Positions 32,744-41,561 are shown, numbered from the stretch's first letter. The stretch is DNA of 64,000 nucleotides from UBA10649 sp963842725 (GCA_963842725.1 CAWJHN010000004.1:1364001-1428000); one strand, 5' to 3'. Made by a program: numbers and translations. The notes: generated by a model not told the origin, from the sequence alone.

Positions 32744-33170
32744 ACTGCGGGCTGCCCGAACGCAGTGATCCGGCGATCCGAACGACGTACAGCCCGACTC
32801 CCACGAGAGTGACCAGGACGCCGATCCGGTAGCACCACAGGAGGATCCGCACCGCTGGACCCGCTGGCGACACCGCCTGCGCCGTCTGCGAGGGCTGCTC
32901 GACGTCCGGCGCCCCGGCGATCACCAGCACCAACAGGAGCAGCCCGATCGCGACCGAGGCGACGAAGGCGATCCACGCCAGTCGCGGGACCCGGACGCTC
33001 GACAGCGCCCGCGCGGCAGTGCAGAGCCCCAGCCCCAGGAGGAGTGCGATGCCCCCCTCGAGCGGATCGATCATCCCGAGCACGACGAACGGGATGGCGA
33101 GGCACGCCAGCAGCAGGGCGGCGATGCGGCCAGCCCTGGTCCTCTTCGCAACAACCGTCGAACCGGACAC
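32733..33170 (-). CDS. Hypothetical four-helix membrane protein
   Basis: 145 aa, family not recognised. Four hydrophobic segments can be seen: about residues 15-35 (AALLLACLAIPFVVLGMI), 40-55, 66-86 (AWIAFVASVAIGLLLLVLVI) and 108-130 (RILLWCYRIGVLVTLVGVGL), with short polar loops. GTG 33170 is chosen because GGGAGG lies 7 nt upstream on this strand; the open frame upstream of it has no membrane or conserved character. The gene is transcribed in the same direction as the metallo-beta-lactamase-fold gene 70 nt upstream. Confidence 0.65.
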   Translation of the reverse strand: MSGSTVVAKRTRAGRIAALLLACLAIPFVVLGMIDPLEGGIALLLGLGLCTAARALSSVRVPRLAWIAFVASVAIGLLLLVLVIAGAPDVEQPSQTAQAVSPAGPAVRILLWCYRIGVLVTLVGVGLYVVRIAGSLRSGSPQSAG

Positions 33171-33239
33171 GTCGCACCTCCCGTGAGTCCGTGTGCACCG
33201 CCACGTCGGGACAACCCCAACGACCACCTTGCTGGATGC

Positions 33240-34388
33240 TCAGCCTGACCGACGTCTACCGACCTCGAGGGTCTGCAGCTCGTGAGCACGGTGCACGCGG
33301 CCGCTGAACGTGCTCCTCGCGTCCGTGACCCACTTGGCGTCCGGGACCAGCCCCGCTGATCCGGGAGCGAGGTGGCTGAGCACCAGCGTCCGCACGCCCG
33401 CGGTCTGGGCCACCTCGCCCGCCTGCGCGGTCGGCGTGTGCGAGGTCTCCAGGTGGCTGATCTGCGCGTCCGTCGCGCCGGTGCTGTGGTAGTAGTCCAG
33501 GTCGAGGGCTTCGTGGACCAGGATGTCCGCGCCGTCGGCGAGCGCCACGACGTTGTCCGTGCGTCGCGTGTCGCCGGAGAACACGACCGACCCCGCGTCC
33601 GTGTCGAAGCGGAACGCGAACGACGGGTACACGGGGCCATGTGGAACCAGGACCGCAGTGACGCGCACCCGGTCGTCCTCCATCACCGGGAACGGGCGCA
33701 TCGGCGGAGCGGTGTCGCCGAGCGCGTCGGAGCCGACATCCGGCAGGACGATGTCGTTCGCCGAGACCAGGGTCCGGATGTCGGGGCTTCCCGAGTCGCG
33801 GATGAAGATGTTGCTGGAGTACGCGTAGGCCTCATGGCATCGCTCGGTGAGGGTGCGCAGTCCGGGGGTGGGATCCTGCGGAGCCACGGTCGGCACGCTG
33901 GCCGCGCCGTAGGCCGGGGGCAGGGCGCCCGCGGAACCGGGTCCGAAGACCTGCACCTGCTGGCGGATTCCGACATCTGTGCCACCGTCGCCGGACGGTC
34001 CCCATCCTTCGAGCAGGAAGAAGTTGTAGTAGTCGGCCAGGTGGTCCGCGTGCAGGTGCGTGATGAACATCGATGACAGCGTGTCGAACTGGAGGCCCGC
34101 CCGGTAGTACTGGGTGACGGCGCTGCGACCGCAGTCGATGACGTAGTTGTGCCCCTCCACGCTCAGGACCGACGCGATCCCCGCGTGTCCGCGCTGCGCC
34201 GGGGGACCGGCGGCCGTCCCCAGGATCACCAGATGCACGCCGCGACGCGGGGCGCGAATGTCGCCGGCCCTCGCCGGGGGAGTCGCGAGCGCCCCCGAAG
34301 CGGCCAAGGCGGCGCCGCCGGTCGCGGCGGCGACGAGGAGTCGTCTGCGCGAGATGGGAAGGGATGCGTTGTCGTCCTCGTGATTCAC
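33240..34388 (-). CDS. TAT-exported metallo-beta-lactamase-fold hydrolase
   Basis: 382 aa. The N-terminus carries a twin-arginine signal (SRRRLLVAAATGGAALAASG) with cleavage near PARAGD. The metal site THLHADHLADY, then VPHG, FSGDTRRTDNVV, HEALDLDYY and a late SHLAPG give the complete set of His/Asp ligands of a binuclear zinc hydrolase, of the ribonuclease Z/arylsulfatase-like shape rather than a class B lactamase. GTG 34388 follows GAGGTG at 5 nt; upstream in-frame codons have no signal character. Substrate unknown; an exported esterase or phosphodiesterase is likely. Confidence 0.82.
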   Translation of the reverse strand: MNHEDDNASLPISRRRLLVAAATGGAALAASGALATPPARAGDIRAPRRGVHLVILGTAAGPPAQRGHAGIASVLSVEGHNYVIDCGRSAVTQYYRAGLQFDTLSSMFITHLHADHLADYYNFFLLEGWGPSGDGGTDVGIRQQVQVFGPGSAGALPPAYGAASVPTVAPQDPTPGLRTLTERCHEAYAYSSNIFIRDSGSPDIRTLVSANDIVLPDVGSDALGDTAPPMRPFPVMEDDRVRVTAVLVPHGPVYPSFAFRFDTDAGSVVFSGDTRRTDNVVALADGADILVHEALDLDYYHSTGATDAQISHLETSHTPTAQAGEVAQTAGVRTLVLSHLAPGSAGLVPDAKWVTDARSTFSGRVHRAHELQTLEVGRRRSG

Positions 34389-34500
34389 GAGATCACCTCG
34401 AGTCGCCAGTGATCGGCGCGCGCTCGCGCCTTGCTCCATCGGACCACCTGCGTACCGGGGAGTCAACGCGAGAGACGAGCATCCACCCGACCCTCGTGCC

Positions 34501-34506
34501 TACTCT
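34501..34506 (+). promoter_or_regulatory. -10 hexamer (TACTCT) of the carotenoid-family gene
   Basis: It lies 8 nt before an in-frame GTG at 34515 and 41 nt before the chosen ATG 34548; transcription from it could serve either start. Confidence 0.4.
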
Positions 34507-34547
34507 GGTTCCGGGTGATGAGGCCTCGGCTGGGGAGGGGACCGGTG

Positions 34548-35540
34548 ATGGTGGAGTCCCGCGACGGTCGTGGTCGCGCCGGGCGTGGCCTGGCGACGGC
34601 GGTGCGCACCTCGCCCCGCTCCCACCGCGTGATGATCGGCGTGGTTCTCCTGTTCTTCGCCCTGATGACGGTGTTCATCGCGATCAGCTGGACGCGGCAT
34701 GACGCCGGTCTCCAGATGCAGGTCGCCGGCCTGGGGCTGTCGGTGATGTACGTCGTCTGCGTGTGGCACTGCACTGTGGTCAAGGGCGGTCGGCAGGCCG
34801 TCGCGTTCTTCGCCCTCGCCGCGGTGGTGACGTTCGCTGCGGAGTTCGTCGGCAGCAGCTTCGGCTGGATCTTCGGCGAGTACGACTACACCGGGAGCCT
34901 GGGCCCCCGCGTAGGCGGCGTGCCCATCCTGATCGTGCTGGTCTGGGGCGTCGTCCTCTACTCGTCCTTCATGCTCGTCACCTGGCTCAGCGGAGCGTCG
35001 GGGCGCGAGCGCGCCCGCACCTGGCCCCGCCGCATCGCCTGGAGCGCGATGATCGCCTCGACCGCGGGGGTCGTGGCAGCAGCCTGGGACCTGATGGCGG
35101 ACCCGATGGCCGTGTCCGGGGTATGGATGAGCCTGCTCGGACTCGAACCCTGGTGGTGGTGGCAGGGCGGTGCCTACCTGCCGGACCTGCAGGTCTGGCA
35201 GGGGGCGGGCGGCATCCCCGTGTCCAACTTCGTCGGGTGGTTCGCCGTCGTGTTCGTGATCGTGTTCGCGTTCACCCTGTTCGTCGAGCGCCCGGACCGG
35301 GTGACCAACCGGGCCGTGAACGCCGTCCCGTGGCTGGTGTACGCCTACCTCTACTACACGATGGTCGGCGCAGTTCTCGAGATGGGCTGGTACGACTCCG
35401 GTATGCCTCAGGCCATGCTCATCGGCACGTTCACGATGGGCCCCGTCATTCTGCTTGGCCTCATCCGCCTCGTCGAGGTAGCCGGCCGAGAAGGGCCGAA
35501 CGGACGCCTCGAACCGCACCCCCCGGGCGCTCAGACGTAG
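34548..35540 (+). CDS. Carotenoid-synthesis-family membrane protein (CruF/DUF422-like)
   Basis: Multi-pass membrane protein of 330 aa. The Carotenoid_synth (CruF) pattern is clear: EFVGSSFGWIFGEYDYTGSL, GVPILIVLVWGVVLYSSF, WDLMADPMAV and the closing GGIPVSNFVGWFAV, with eight or so helices. CruF-type enzymes hydrate the 1',2' end of acyclic carotenoids. Alternative roles in membrane lipid synthesis are possible since no other carotenoid gene is nearby. ATG 34548 follows GGGGAGGGG at about 8 nt; GTG 34515 is an in-frame alternative. Its last 10 bases overlap the end of the opposite-strand fusion gene. Confidence 0.72.
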   Translation: MVESRDGRGRAGRGLATAVRTSPRSHRVMIGVVLLFFALMTVFIAISWTRHDAGLQMQVAGLGLSVMYVVCVWHCTVVKGGRQAVAFFALAAVVTFAAEFVGSSFGWIFGEYDYTGSLGPRVGGVPILIVLVWGVVLYSSFMLVTWLSGASGRERARTWPRRIAWSAMIASTAGVVAAAWDLMADPMAVSGVWMSLLGLEPWWWWQGGAYLPDLQVWQGAGGIPVSNFVGWFAVVFVIVFAFTLFVERPDRVTNRAVNAVPWLVYAYLYYTMVGAVLEMGWYDSGMPQAMLIGTFTMGPVILLGLIRLVEVAGREGPNGRLEPHPPGAQT

Positions 35541-37981
35541 GAGTTGCGCCGCAGCCACCGCATGGCGAACGATCCCCAGATGGGCGGCAGGTAGAACGTC
35601 ACCAGCCGGAACGCGATCGCCGTCGAGATCGCGATCGCGCTCGGGATGCCGATTGCCTGCAGGCCGGCCGTGTAGCCCGCCTCGGCGACCCCCATGCCGC
35701 CGGGGACCGGCATGAGCCCGGCGAACAGGCTGACCGCCGTGTTGATCAGGATCAGCTGCGACAGGTACGCCGTCTCGCCGAACGCGGCGAGGCAGACGCC
35801 CAGGATGATCGCCTGCAGGACCTGCGCTCCGAGGTTGCCCGCCAGCATGGTGGCGACCTTTCGGGGCCGGCGGATCACGCTGAGCGATTCGCGCGCGTTC
35901 AGGGTCTGGTCCTTGATCGCGGACCGGATGCGCGGGCCGATGGACAGCAGGCGGTGACGAAGCCGCGGCACGATCAGCGTGACGATGATCGCCAGCACCG
36001 CCAGGACGACGAGCAGCGCCAGGATGCTCGGTGTAGAGGAGTCGGTCGTGGACGTCGTGGAGGTGGTCGAGGTCCCCAGGATGGGCGACGTGAAAGCAGG
36101 CAGCCCGCTCACCAGGATGAGCACGATGAGGGCGATCTGGACGAGGAAGCCGCTGAAGCTGTCGATCATCCCGACCGTGACGGCCGCGGCGGCCGGCAGC
36201 CCGAAGCGCTGGAAGAAGCGGATGGACAGGGCGAGGCGGGCGGCGGTGGAGGGGAGCGTCAGGGCGATGAACTGGATGGCGTACTCGAGCATGAGGACCG
36301 GGTAGTAGCGCAGCCGTCGATAGGAGGCTCCCAGCGTCGAGAAGGAGTACGACGCCTGGACGACGGGCGACATGACCAGGGCCAGCACGAGCAGCGGCAT
36401 GCTGGCCGACGAGAGCTCCTGCACGACGCTGGCCAGGTCGACCCCGGCCAGCATGCCGATCAAGAAGTACGCCATCAGAGCGATGAGGGCGACCGTGGCC
36501 ACGGATGCCGGCGTGACGCGCTTGATCTTCTCCAGTGGTGGTGCCTCCACGCCGGTCGCCTCGACCGCCGCCGCACGAAGTTCCTCGAGGGTCCACTCCT
36601 CGTCGCGAACCGCCCGGCCCATGTCACCGTTGAGCACCGCGGGCTGCAGGTAGGGGAGGACCTCTGCGAGCCCGTCCGTGCCGATCGCGTCGATCGCGGC
36701 AGTGACGGCCGCATCCCGACCGACCGTCATGGCGGTGGCCACGAGCAGGCAGGCACGGTCGGCGAGCTGCTCGGGGCGCGCTGCGGCCAGGTGCGCGTCG
36801 TCGAAATCGCTCAGCGCGGCCGTGCCATCGGGTCGGATCAGGATGCTCGCGGAGTCGAGGTCTCCGTGCGCCATGCCGATGTCGTGCAGGCGGTTGAGTG
36901 CGGACCAGGCGCTGGGGACGAAGGCGGGGTCTCGGTTCTCCGGGTCCCGCTCGGACAGCCGGTCGCCGACGCTGTCAGTGACGACCAGGGCGTCGCCCTC
37001 ATCCGAGCAGCCGGCCGCACGGACGGCTGCCACGGCGACGCCCGCACGTTCGGCCATCATGGCTGCGAGGGCCTCATGCTCCACGCGCGAGGCGCGGGTG
37101 CGCACGTCCAGCCGCCCGGCTCCGCGCTTCGTGAGCCCGGTCCAGATCGATCCGACGACCTGACCGTCCCAGGCGTCGCGTCCGTAGACCTTGACGATGA
37201 GTTCCTCCCCATCCATCGCCCTTGCCCGCACGAGGGTGACGCCCGGTCTCTGGACGGGATCGAACTCTGCCTCCTCCGCGGAGATGCCGATGTCGGCCAA
37301 CGAGTCCAGCACCTGCTCGATGGTCGGATGCCCGGAGGGGGTGCCCAGGACCAGATGGGCGATCACGCCGGCCGTGATGCCGGCGCAGATGCTGAGAGCC
37401 GCCCCGCTGGGGAGCGCGATGCCCAGTCCCACGCCGGCTATGGCGCCGAGTGCGATGGTTCCACGACCGAACAACCGCAGCGCATGAGTCAGGTGCGGCG
37501 ACGCGGTCACGGTGATGGCGACCGCTACGGCCATGAGCAGCACGATCGAACTGGGATGCGGCTCGGCCAGGACGAAGTCGCCGGCATCGCCGGGCCAGGC
37601 CCCGACCACGATTCGGTAGGTGAGGAGCGACAGGAGCAAGGCGGCGGCGGCGGCCAGGAGATAGTCGAGCAGGAGGCGCTGGCGCCCTCGGGTGGCCGCG
37701 GCCACGACGATCAGGATTACGGCCCAGACCACGAGCAGGCTCAGGGACAGCTGCCACAGCCAGTCCAGTGCGCCGATCACGGCCGTGGCGACGCTGCCCA
37801 GGGCAGCGTCGAGGGCGGGCTGTCCGGGCGCAACGAAGAGGACGATCGCGCTGATCAGGGCGCCAGCCAGCAGGAGGACGTCGGTGGGTCGTCGGAACCG
37901 GGGGTCGTCCGGGGCGGACGACCAGACGCGAAAGGCGTCGGATCGCCGGCGCCAGGCTCCCGTGTCCACGGGCGACATCAT
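35531..37981 (-). CDS. Large membrane protein: helices, kinase-like domain and flippase-like (LPG-synthase TM) domain
   Basis: 816 aa with three parts. Residues about 35-220 contain roughly six membrane helices. Residues about 235-470 form a soluble kinase-like domain: a Lys in ELIVKVYGRD, HGDLDSASILI near 370 and LSDFDDA near 393, as in aminoglycoside-kinase or RIO-like folds, but the Asn of HGDxxxxN is replaced by Ser and DFG reads DFD. Residues about 500-816 are the LPG_synthase_TM/UPF0104 domain (SFSTLGASYRRLRYYP, then GLMPVPGGMGVAEAGY), the membrane flippase part of MprF. A Thr/Ser-rich run (TSTTSTTSTTDSS) lies in a late loop. Such a fusion occurs in actinobacteria, but its role is not known to me. 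Confidence 0.75.
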   Translation of the reverse strand: MMSPVDTGAWRRRSDAFRVWSSAPDDPRFRRPTDVLLLAGALISAIVLFVAPGQPALDAALGSVATAVIGALDWLWQLSLSLLVVWAVILIVVAAATRGRQRLLLDYLLAAAAALLLSLLTYRIVVGAWPGDAGDFVLAEPHPSSIVLLMAVAVAITVTASPHLTHALRLFGRGTIALGAIAGVGLGIALPSGAALSICAGITAGVIAHLVLGTPSGHPTIEQVLDSLADIGISAEEAEFDPVQRPGVTLVRARAMDGEELIVKVYGRDAWDGQVVGSIWTGLTKRGAGRLDVRTRASRVEHEALAAMMAERAGVAVAAVRAAGCSDEGDALVVTDSVGDRLSERDPENRDPAFVPSAWSALNRLHDIGMAHGDLDSASILIRPDGTAALSDFDDAHLAAARPEQLADRACLLVATAMTVGRDAAVTAAIDAIGTDGLAEVLPYLQPAVLNGDMGRAVRDEEWTLEELRAAAVEATGVEAPPLEKIKRVTPASVATVALIALMAYFLIGMLAGVDLASVVQELSSASMPLLVLALVMSPVVQASYSFSTLGASYRRLRYYPVLMLEYAIQFIALTLPSTAARLALSIRFFQRFGLPAAAAVTVGMIDSFSGFLVQIALIVLILVSGLPAFTSPILGTSTTSTTSTTDSSTPSILALLVVLAVLAIIVTLIVPRLRHRLLSIGPRIRSAIKDQTLNARESLSVIRRPRKVATMLAGNLGAQVLQAIILGVCLAAFGETAYLSQLILINTAVSLFAGLMPVPGGMGVAEAGYTAGLQAIGIPSAIAISTAIAFRLVTFYLPPIWGSFAMRWLRRNSYV

Positions 37982-38035
37982 CCACTACCGGCGGCCCCCG
38001 GCTCGAGGAGTCCGGGAAGAATCGGAGCAGACGGC

Positions 38036-39463
38036 TCAGCCGCGCATGGGCGGCCGCCAGCCGGGCTGCCAGATGCCGGCCCCGAGCAGGCCGAGCGCGT
38101 CCTCGAGGGCGTGCCCGACGGCGATGAGGAGTGGCTCGGAGCGCGGTGGCCCGACGATCGACAGGCCCACGGGCAGAGCGTCGACCAGGCCCATGGGAAG
38201 GGTGAGGATGGGCCAGCCCAGGATCGCCGCCGGCGTGCACACCGCGCCGCCGCCGGCGAGGACGTCTCCGCTGGTGAGGTCGGACTTCCACGCGGGTCGG
38301 TAGGCCGGGGCGATGAGGACGTCGAATCCGCCCTCCATCGCCGGCCCGAGGCACGACTCCGCGGCCCAGGCGAGGTTCTGCGCCCGCGCCCTGCGGTACT
38401 CGGGCGCGGTCCGACCCCCGCTCGAAGCGGCGCGAAGGAAGTACTCCTGACCGAAGGCGGACAGCTCCTGGTCCGCATGGGCCTCGTTGAAGGCGACGAC
38501 GTCGGCGAGGGAGCGGACACCGTCGCCATCCCGGCCGGCGAGGTACGCGTCGAGGTCGTCGGCGAGCTCGCCGACCAGGACGCTGACCTGGTCCTCGTGG
38601 ACCGCGTCGGGCGTCATGGGGACCGCGGCGTCGCGGACGGACGAGACCCGGGGCTCGAGCAGCGCCGCGGCCCGAGCGAAGGCGTCGTCCGTCGCCGCGT
38701 CCCCGGTCAGCCATGCCCGGGCGATGCCCACGACGACCGGGCGGGCCGCGTCCGGGTCGCACGCCGTCGCGCAGTCGTCGCGAGTCGACATGGCCTCGTA
38801 GAGCAGGGCGGCCTCGCGCACGGTTCGGGCCAGCGACCCCGCCACGTCCTGGCTGCCGCTGATCGGCACGATGCCCGCCATGGGCACCGAGCCGACCGTC
38901 GGCTTGAGCCCGACCACGCCGTTGAGCGAGGCCGGGCAGGTGATGGATCCGTTCGTCTCGGTGCCGACCGCCAGCGAGGCGAGTCCGGCCGCGACGGCCG
39001 CGCCCGAGCCCGAGGACGAGCCGCCGGCGCTGCGGTCCAGCGCCCATGGATTGCCAGTCAGGCCACCGACCGCGGACCAGCCGCTCGTCGAGCGCGGTGA
39101 TCGGAAGTTGGCCCACTCGGACAGGTTGGTCGAGCCGAGGATGACGGCTCCGGCCGAACGGAGCCGGGCGACCACCGGTGCGTCGGTGTGAACCGTGCGC
39201 CCCACCAGCGCGAGGGAGCCGGCAGTCCCCGGCAGGCCGACCGCCTCGATGTTGTCCTTGATCAGGACCGGGATGCCGTGCAGGGGGCCCCGGATGCGGC
39301 CCGCGTCCCGCTCGGCGTCCCGCCGTCGTGCCGTGGCCATCGCGTCGCCCGCCACGGCCAGGACCGACATGAGATGCGCCTCGGACTGCGGGCTGTCGAG
39401 ATCCCGTATGCGCTCGAGACTCGACGAAGTGGCCCGCTCGCTGGTCCCGCCCGGTGTGCTCAT
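38036..39463 (-). CDS. Amidase of the amidase-signature family
   Basis: Ser-Ser-Lys hydrolase of 475 aa. The catalytic Lys69 lies in GIPVLIKDN, the cis-Ser in RSAGGSSSGSG (about 149-150) and the nucleophile Ser173 in GTETNGSITCPA. The family core runs from about 58 to 235, then the more variable C-terminal part. It does not look like GatA of the tRNA amidotransferase, since no gatB or gatC accompany it and the C-terminus is different; an amide or peptide-amide substrate is expected. It ends 54 nt before the start of the kinase-flippase fusion on the same strand, so the two could be cotranscribed. Confidence 0.87.
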   Translation of the reverse strand: MSTPGGTSERATSSSLERIRDLDSPQSEAHLMSVLAVAGDAMATARRRDAERDAGRIRGPLHGIPVLIKDNIEAVGLPGTAGSLALVGRTVHTDAPVVARLRSAGAVILGSTNLSEWANFRSPRSTSGWSAVGGLTGNPWALDRSAGGSSSGSGAAVAAGLASLAVGTETNGSITCPASLNGVVGLKPTVGSVPMAGIVPISGSQDVAGSLARTVREAALLYEAMSTRDDCATACDPDAARPVVVGIARAWLTGDAATDDAFARAAALLEPRVSSVRDAAVPMTPDAVHEDQVSVLVGELADDLDAYLAGRDGDGVRSLADVVAFNEAHADQELSAFGQEYFLRAASSGGRTAPEYRRARAQNLAWAAESCLGPAMEGGFDVLIAPAYRPAWKSDLTSGDVLAGGGAVCTPAAILGWPILTLPMGLVDALPVGLSIVGPPRSEPLLIAVGHALEDALGLLGAGIWQPGWRPPMRG

Positions 39464-39512
39464 GCCGACAGCCTTCCGTATCGAGGTCTGTGAGCGGCGG
39501 ACGATGAGGCAC

Positions 39513-39518
39513 TACCAT
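39513..39518 (+). promoter_or_regulatory. Leaderless -10 (TACCAT) for the small membrane protein
   Basis: Six nt before ATG 39525. With it the 49-codon gene is likely expressed. Confidence 0.5.
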
Positions 39519-39524
39519 CAGGCC

Positions 39525-39674
39525 ATGCCCTACGCACTCGCTGCCTTCGCCATCGTGGTGCCCGTGCTGCTCGTCGTGCAGGCGATCCGCGGTCGGGTGC
39601 GCGTCCAGTGCTGCTCGGTCACGCCTGAGCGCGACGTGCGGATGCGGTCTGCGCTCGAGTCCGAGCGGTCCTGA
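39525..39674 (+). CDS. Small single-helix membrane protein, 49 aa
   Basis: One membrane helix (ALAAFAIVVPVLLVVQAI, about residues 4-21) then a basic and cysteine-containing tail (RGRVRVQCCSV, then a charged end DVRMRSALESERS). I recall similar short proteins in many actinobacteria, with the CC motif followed by an RMR helix, but no function is known. Good -10 six nt upstream. It is divergent from the amidase gene (61 nt) and 15 nt from the hydratase gene, with which it may be cotranscribed. A longer in-frame reading starting upstream overlaps the amidase gene and is unlikely. Confidence 0.6.
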   Translation: MPYALAAFAIVVPVLLVVQAIRGRVRVQCCSVTPERDVRMRSALESERS

Positions 39675-39689
39675 CCCGTCTGGGCTGAG

Positions 39690-40487
39690 ATGCCGTTACC
39701 GGGCGCGGAACCCATCGAGGCCCGTGTCGCCTCGCTCATCATGGCGGCCCGGGCGAGTGGCGAACTGCTCGACGCACCCGCGCTCGGCCACGACCTGACC
39801 GACGAGCAGGCCTATCTGGTCCAGCGCCGGGTCACCTCTGGGCGCATCGCCCGGGGCGAGCAGGTGGTGGGCTGGAAGCTCGGCTACACCTCCGAGGCGA
39901 TGCGGGCCCAGATGGGTATCGCGCAGCCGAACGTGGGTCCCCTGACAGATGCCATGATCCTGGGCGACGGGGCCACGGTGCCCCCTGGCGTCCACCAGCC
40001 GAAGGTCGAGCCCGAGATCGCCCTGATCCTGGGGCGCGACGTGGACGATCGGGTGGACTCCGACGGCATTCGCGCCTTCGTAGCACAGGCACGGGCAGCA
40101 CTGGAGGTCGTGGACTCCGTCTGGCGGGACTATCGCTTCACGTGGGCCGACAACACCGCCGACGGATCGTCAGCCGCATTCGTGGTGCTCGGACCGCCTC
40201 TGCCGCCGACGGGGTTGGCCGCGCTTCCGGTGGTGCTGCGACACAACGGCCGGCCCGTCGGCTCCGGGGTCGGAGCCGACGCCATGGGAGACCCGTTCGC
40301 CGCACTGGCATGGCTCTCCGATCAGCTCCGTGGATGGGGTTCGCGTCTTCGATCGGGCGACATCGTGATCACCGGTGGGCTCACCCCAGCCGTGGCCCTG
40401 GCTGAGGGGGACGTCGTCAGCGCCTCCATCGGCGATGAGACGGTCAGCGTTCGACGAGGCGGCACGCGGAGCACAGGCCGCGGGTGA
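39690..40487 (+). CDS. 2-keto-4-pentenoate hydratase/oxalocrotonate decarboxylase-family enzyme
   Basis: Metal-dependent hydratase of 265 aa, MhpD/fumarylacetoacetase-like. Conserved segments are DLTDEQAYLVQRRV, GWKLGYTSEAMRAQMGI, the metal-binding VEPEIALILGRDV, the DYRFTWADNTADGSSAA segment and LRSGDIVITGGLTPA. These enzymes work in meta-cleavage catabolism of aromatic rings; no ring-cleavage genes are in the window, so it may have a standalone or salvage role. The first ATG is used; the previous gene ends 15 nt upstream. Confidence 0.85.
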   Translation: MPLPGAEPIEARVASLIMAARASGELLDAPALGHDLTDEQAYLVQRRVTSGRIARGEQVVGWKLGYTSEAMRAQMGIAQPNVGPLTDAMILGDGATVPPGVHQPKVEPEIALILGRDVDDRVDSDGIRAFVAQARAALEVVDSVWRDYRFTWADNTADGSSAAFVVLGPPLPPTGLAALPVVLRHNGRPVGSGVGADAMGDPFAALAWLSDQLRGWGSRLRSGDIVITGGLTPAVALAEGDVVSASIGDETVSVRRGGTRSTGRG

Positions 40488-40493
40488 CATCCT
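40488..40493 (+). promoter_or_regulatory. Leaderless -10 (CATCCT) for the CDF gene
   Basis: Six nt before GTG 40500; the 12-nt element CATCCTGAGCGC resembles the one before the SGNH gene at 62642. Confidence 0.35.
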
Positions 40494-40499
40494 GAGCGC

Positions 40500-41432
40500 G
40501 TGACGTCGATGCCGAGCCTGGCCAAGTGGGCGTGGCTGTCCATCGCCGCAGCCGTCCTCACCATCGGGCTGAAGTCCGCTGCCTACCTGCTGACCGGGTC
40601 CGTCGGACTGCTCTCTGACGCCCTGGAGTCGGTCGTCAACCTCGTGGCCGCAGTGCTGGCCCTCGTGGCCCTCAAGGTCGCGGCCCGACCGGCCGACGAC
40701 AACCATCATTTCGGGCACGGCAAGGCGGAGTACTTCTCGGCCGGCGCCGAGGGCGTCATGATCTTCGTAGCGGCCGTGCTGATCATCGTCTCCGCGGTCG
40801 AGCGCCTCCTGCACCCGCGGCCACTGGAGGCACTGGGCATCGGCCTGGCCATCACCCTGGTCGCCACGGCCGTCAACGGGATCGTCGGGTTCCTCGTGCT
40901 GCGCGCCGGGCGACAGCACCGGTCGATCACGCTGGTGGCGGACGGGAAGCACCTGCTCACCGACGTCTGGACGTCGGCCGGGGTCGTCATCGGAGTCGGT
41001 CTCGTCGCGGTCACCGGGTGGCTGCCGCTCGACTCCCTGGTGGCGATCGGCGTTGCCATCAACATCCTGTGGACCGGATTCGGGCTCGTGCGCCACGCGA
41101 TGAACGGCCTGATGGACCATGCGCTGCCCCCCGGCGAGGAGGAGCAGGTCGTCGCGATCCTGCAGGACCTGGTCGCCGCCCACCCCGTCGGCGAGCTCGA
41201 GTTCCACGCGATCCAGACCCGCGAGGCCGGCCGTGAGCGCTTCGTCTCCATGCACGTCCTCGTGCCGGGCACCTGGACGGTCGCCACGGGGCATGATCTG
41301 GTCGAGCAGGTCGAGGCCCGAATCGGCGCCGCCCTTCCCGGTGCGCACATCCACACGCACCTCGAGCCCCGCGAGGATCCCCGATCCTACGGCGACTCGG
41401 CCAGCGGAAGGATCGTCCCGAACCCCCGATAG
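40500..41432 (+). CDS. Cation diffusion facilitator (Zn/Fe/Mn efflux)
   Basis: CDF antiporter of 310 aa with six helices and a cytoplasmic domain. The metal site motifs are LLSDALESVVN (helix II) and HLLTDVWTSAG (helix V), with HHFGHGKAE after helix II. The C-terminal cytoplasmic dimerisation domain begins near residue 205 (LVRHAMNGLMDHALPPGEEE) and has the expected VSMHVLVPGTWTVATGHDLV block. Helix II has SDALE rather than DALHD, closer to the FieF/Fe-Zn branch. GTG 40500 starts 13 nt after the hydratase stop. Confidence 0.87.
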   Translation: MTSMPSLAKWAWLSIAAAVLTIGLKSAAYLLTGSVGLLSDALESVVNLVAAVLALVALKVAARPADDNHHFGHGKAEYFSAGAEGVMIFVAAVLIIVSAVERLLHPRPLEALGIGLAITLVATAVNGIVGFLVLRAGRQHRSITLVADGKHLLTDVWTSAGVVIGVGLVAVTGWLPLDSLVAIGVAINILWTGFGLVRHAMNGLMDHALPPGEEEQVVAILQDLVAAHPVGELEFHAIQTREAGRERFVSMHVLVPGTWTVATGHDLVEQVEARIGAALPGAHIHTHLEPREDPRSYGDSASGRIVPNPR

Positions 41433-41561
41433 ACCGAGGTGCCGTACCGGGGCCGGCCACCCGTTGCCCGGCCTCTCGCCCGCTGGGACTGCCTATGCTG
41501 TCGGCAGACAGGAGCGGTGGCCGGCGGCAGGCCCGATCTCCGGTCCCGATCGAAGGGCTGC
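41433..41561. other. Promoter region of the PAS/GGDEF gene
   Basis: A gene-free 129 bp. TATGCT (41494-41499) is a fair -10, about 60 nt before the ATG, but no matching -35 is present at 17 nt. Confidence 0.3.

Noticed and set aside
36000..36080. Thr/Ser codon run in the fusion gene as a slippage site
   Set aside because: The repeat unit is imperfect and codon-length in phase, so no frameshift signal is expected.
34763..39100. Open frame of 1445 codons on the plus strand across several minus-strand genes
   Set aside because: Covers the fusion gene and amidase on the opposite strand; the product is Arg/Asp/Gly-rich with no recognisable domain.
37074..39518. Open frame of 814 codons antisense or shifted to the amidase gene
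   Set aside because: It is an Arg/Gly/Pro-rich reading in a frame that competes with the amidase, which has all catalytic motifs.
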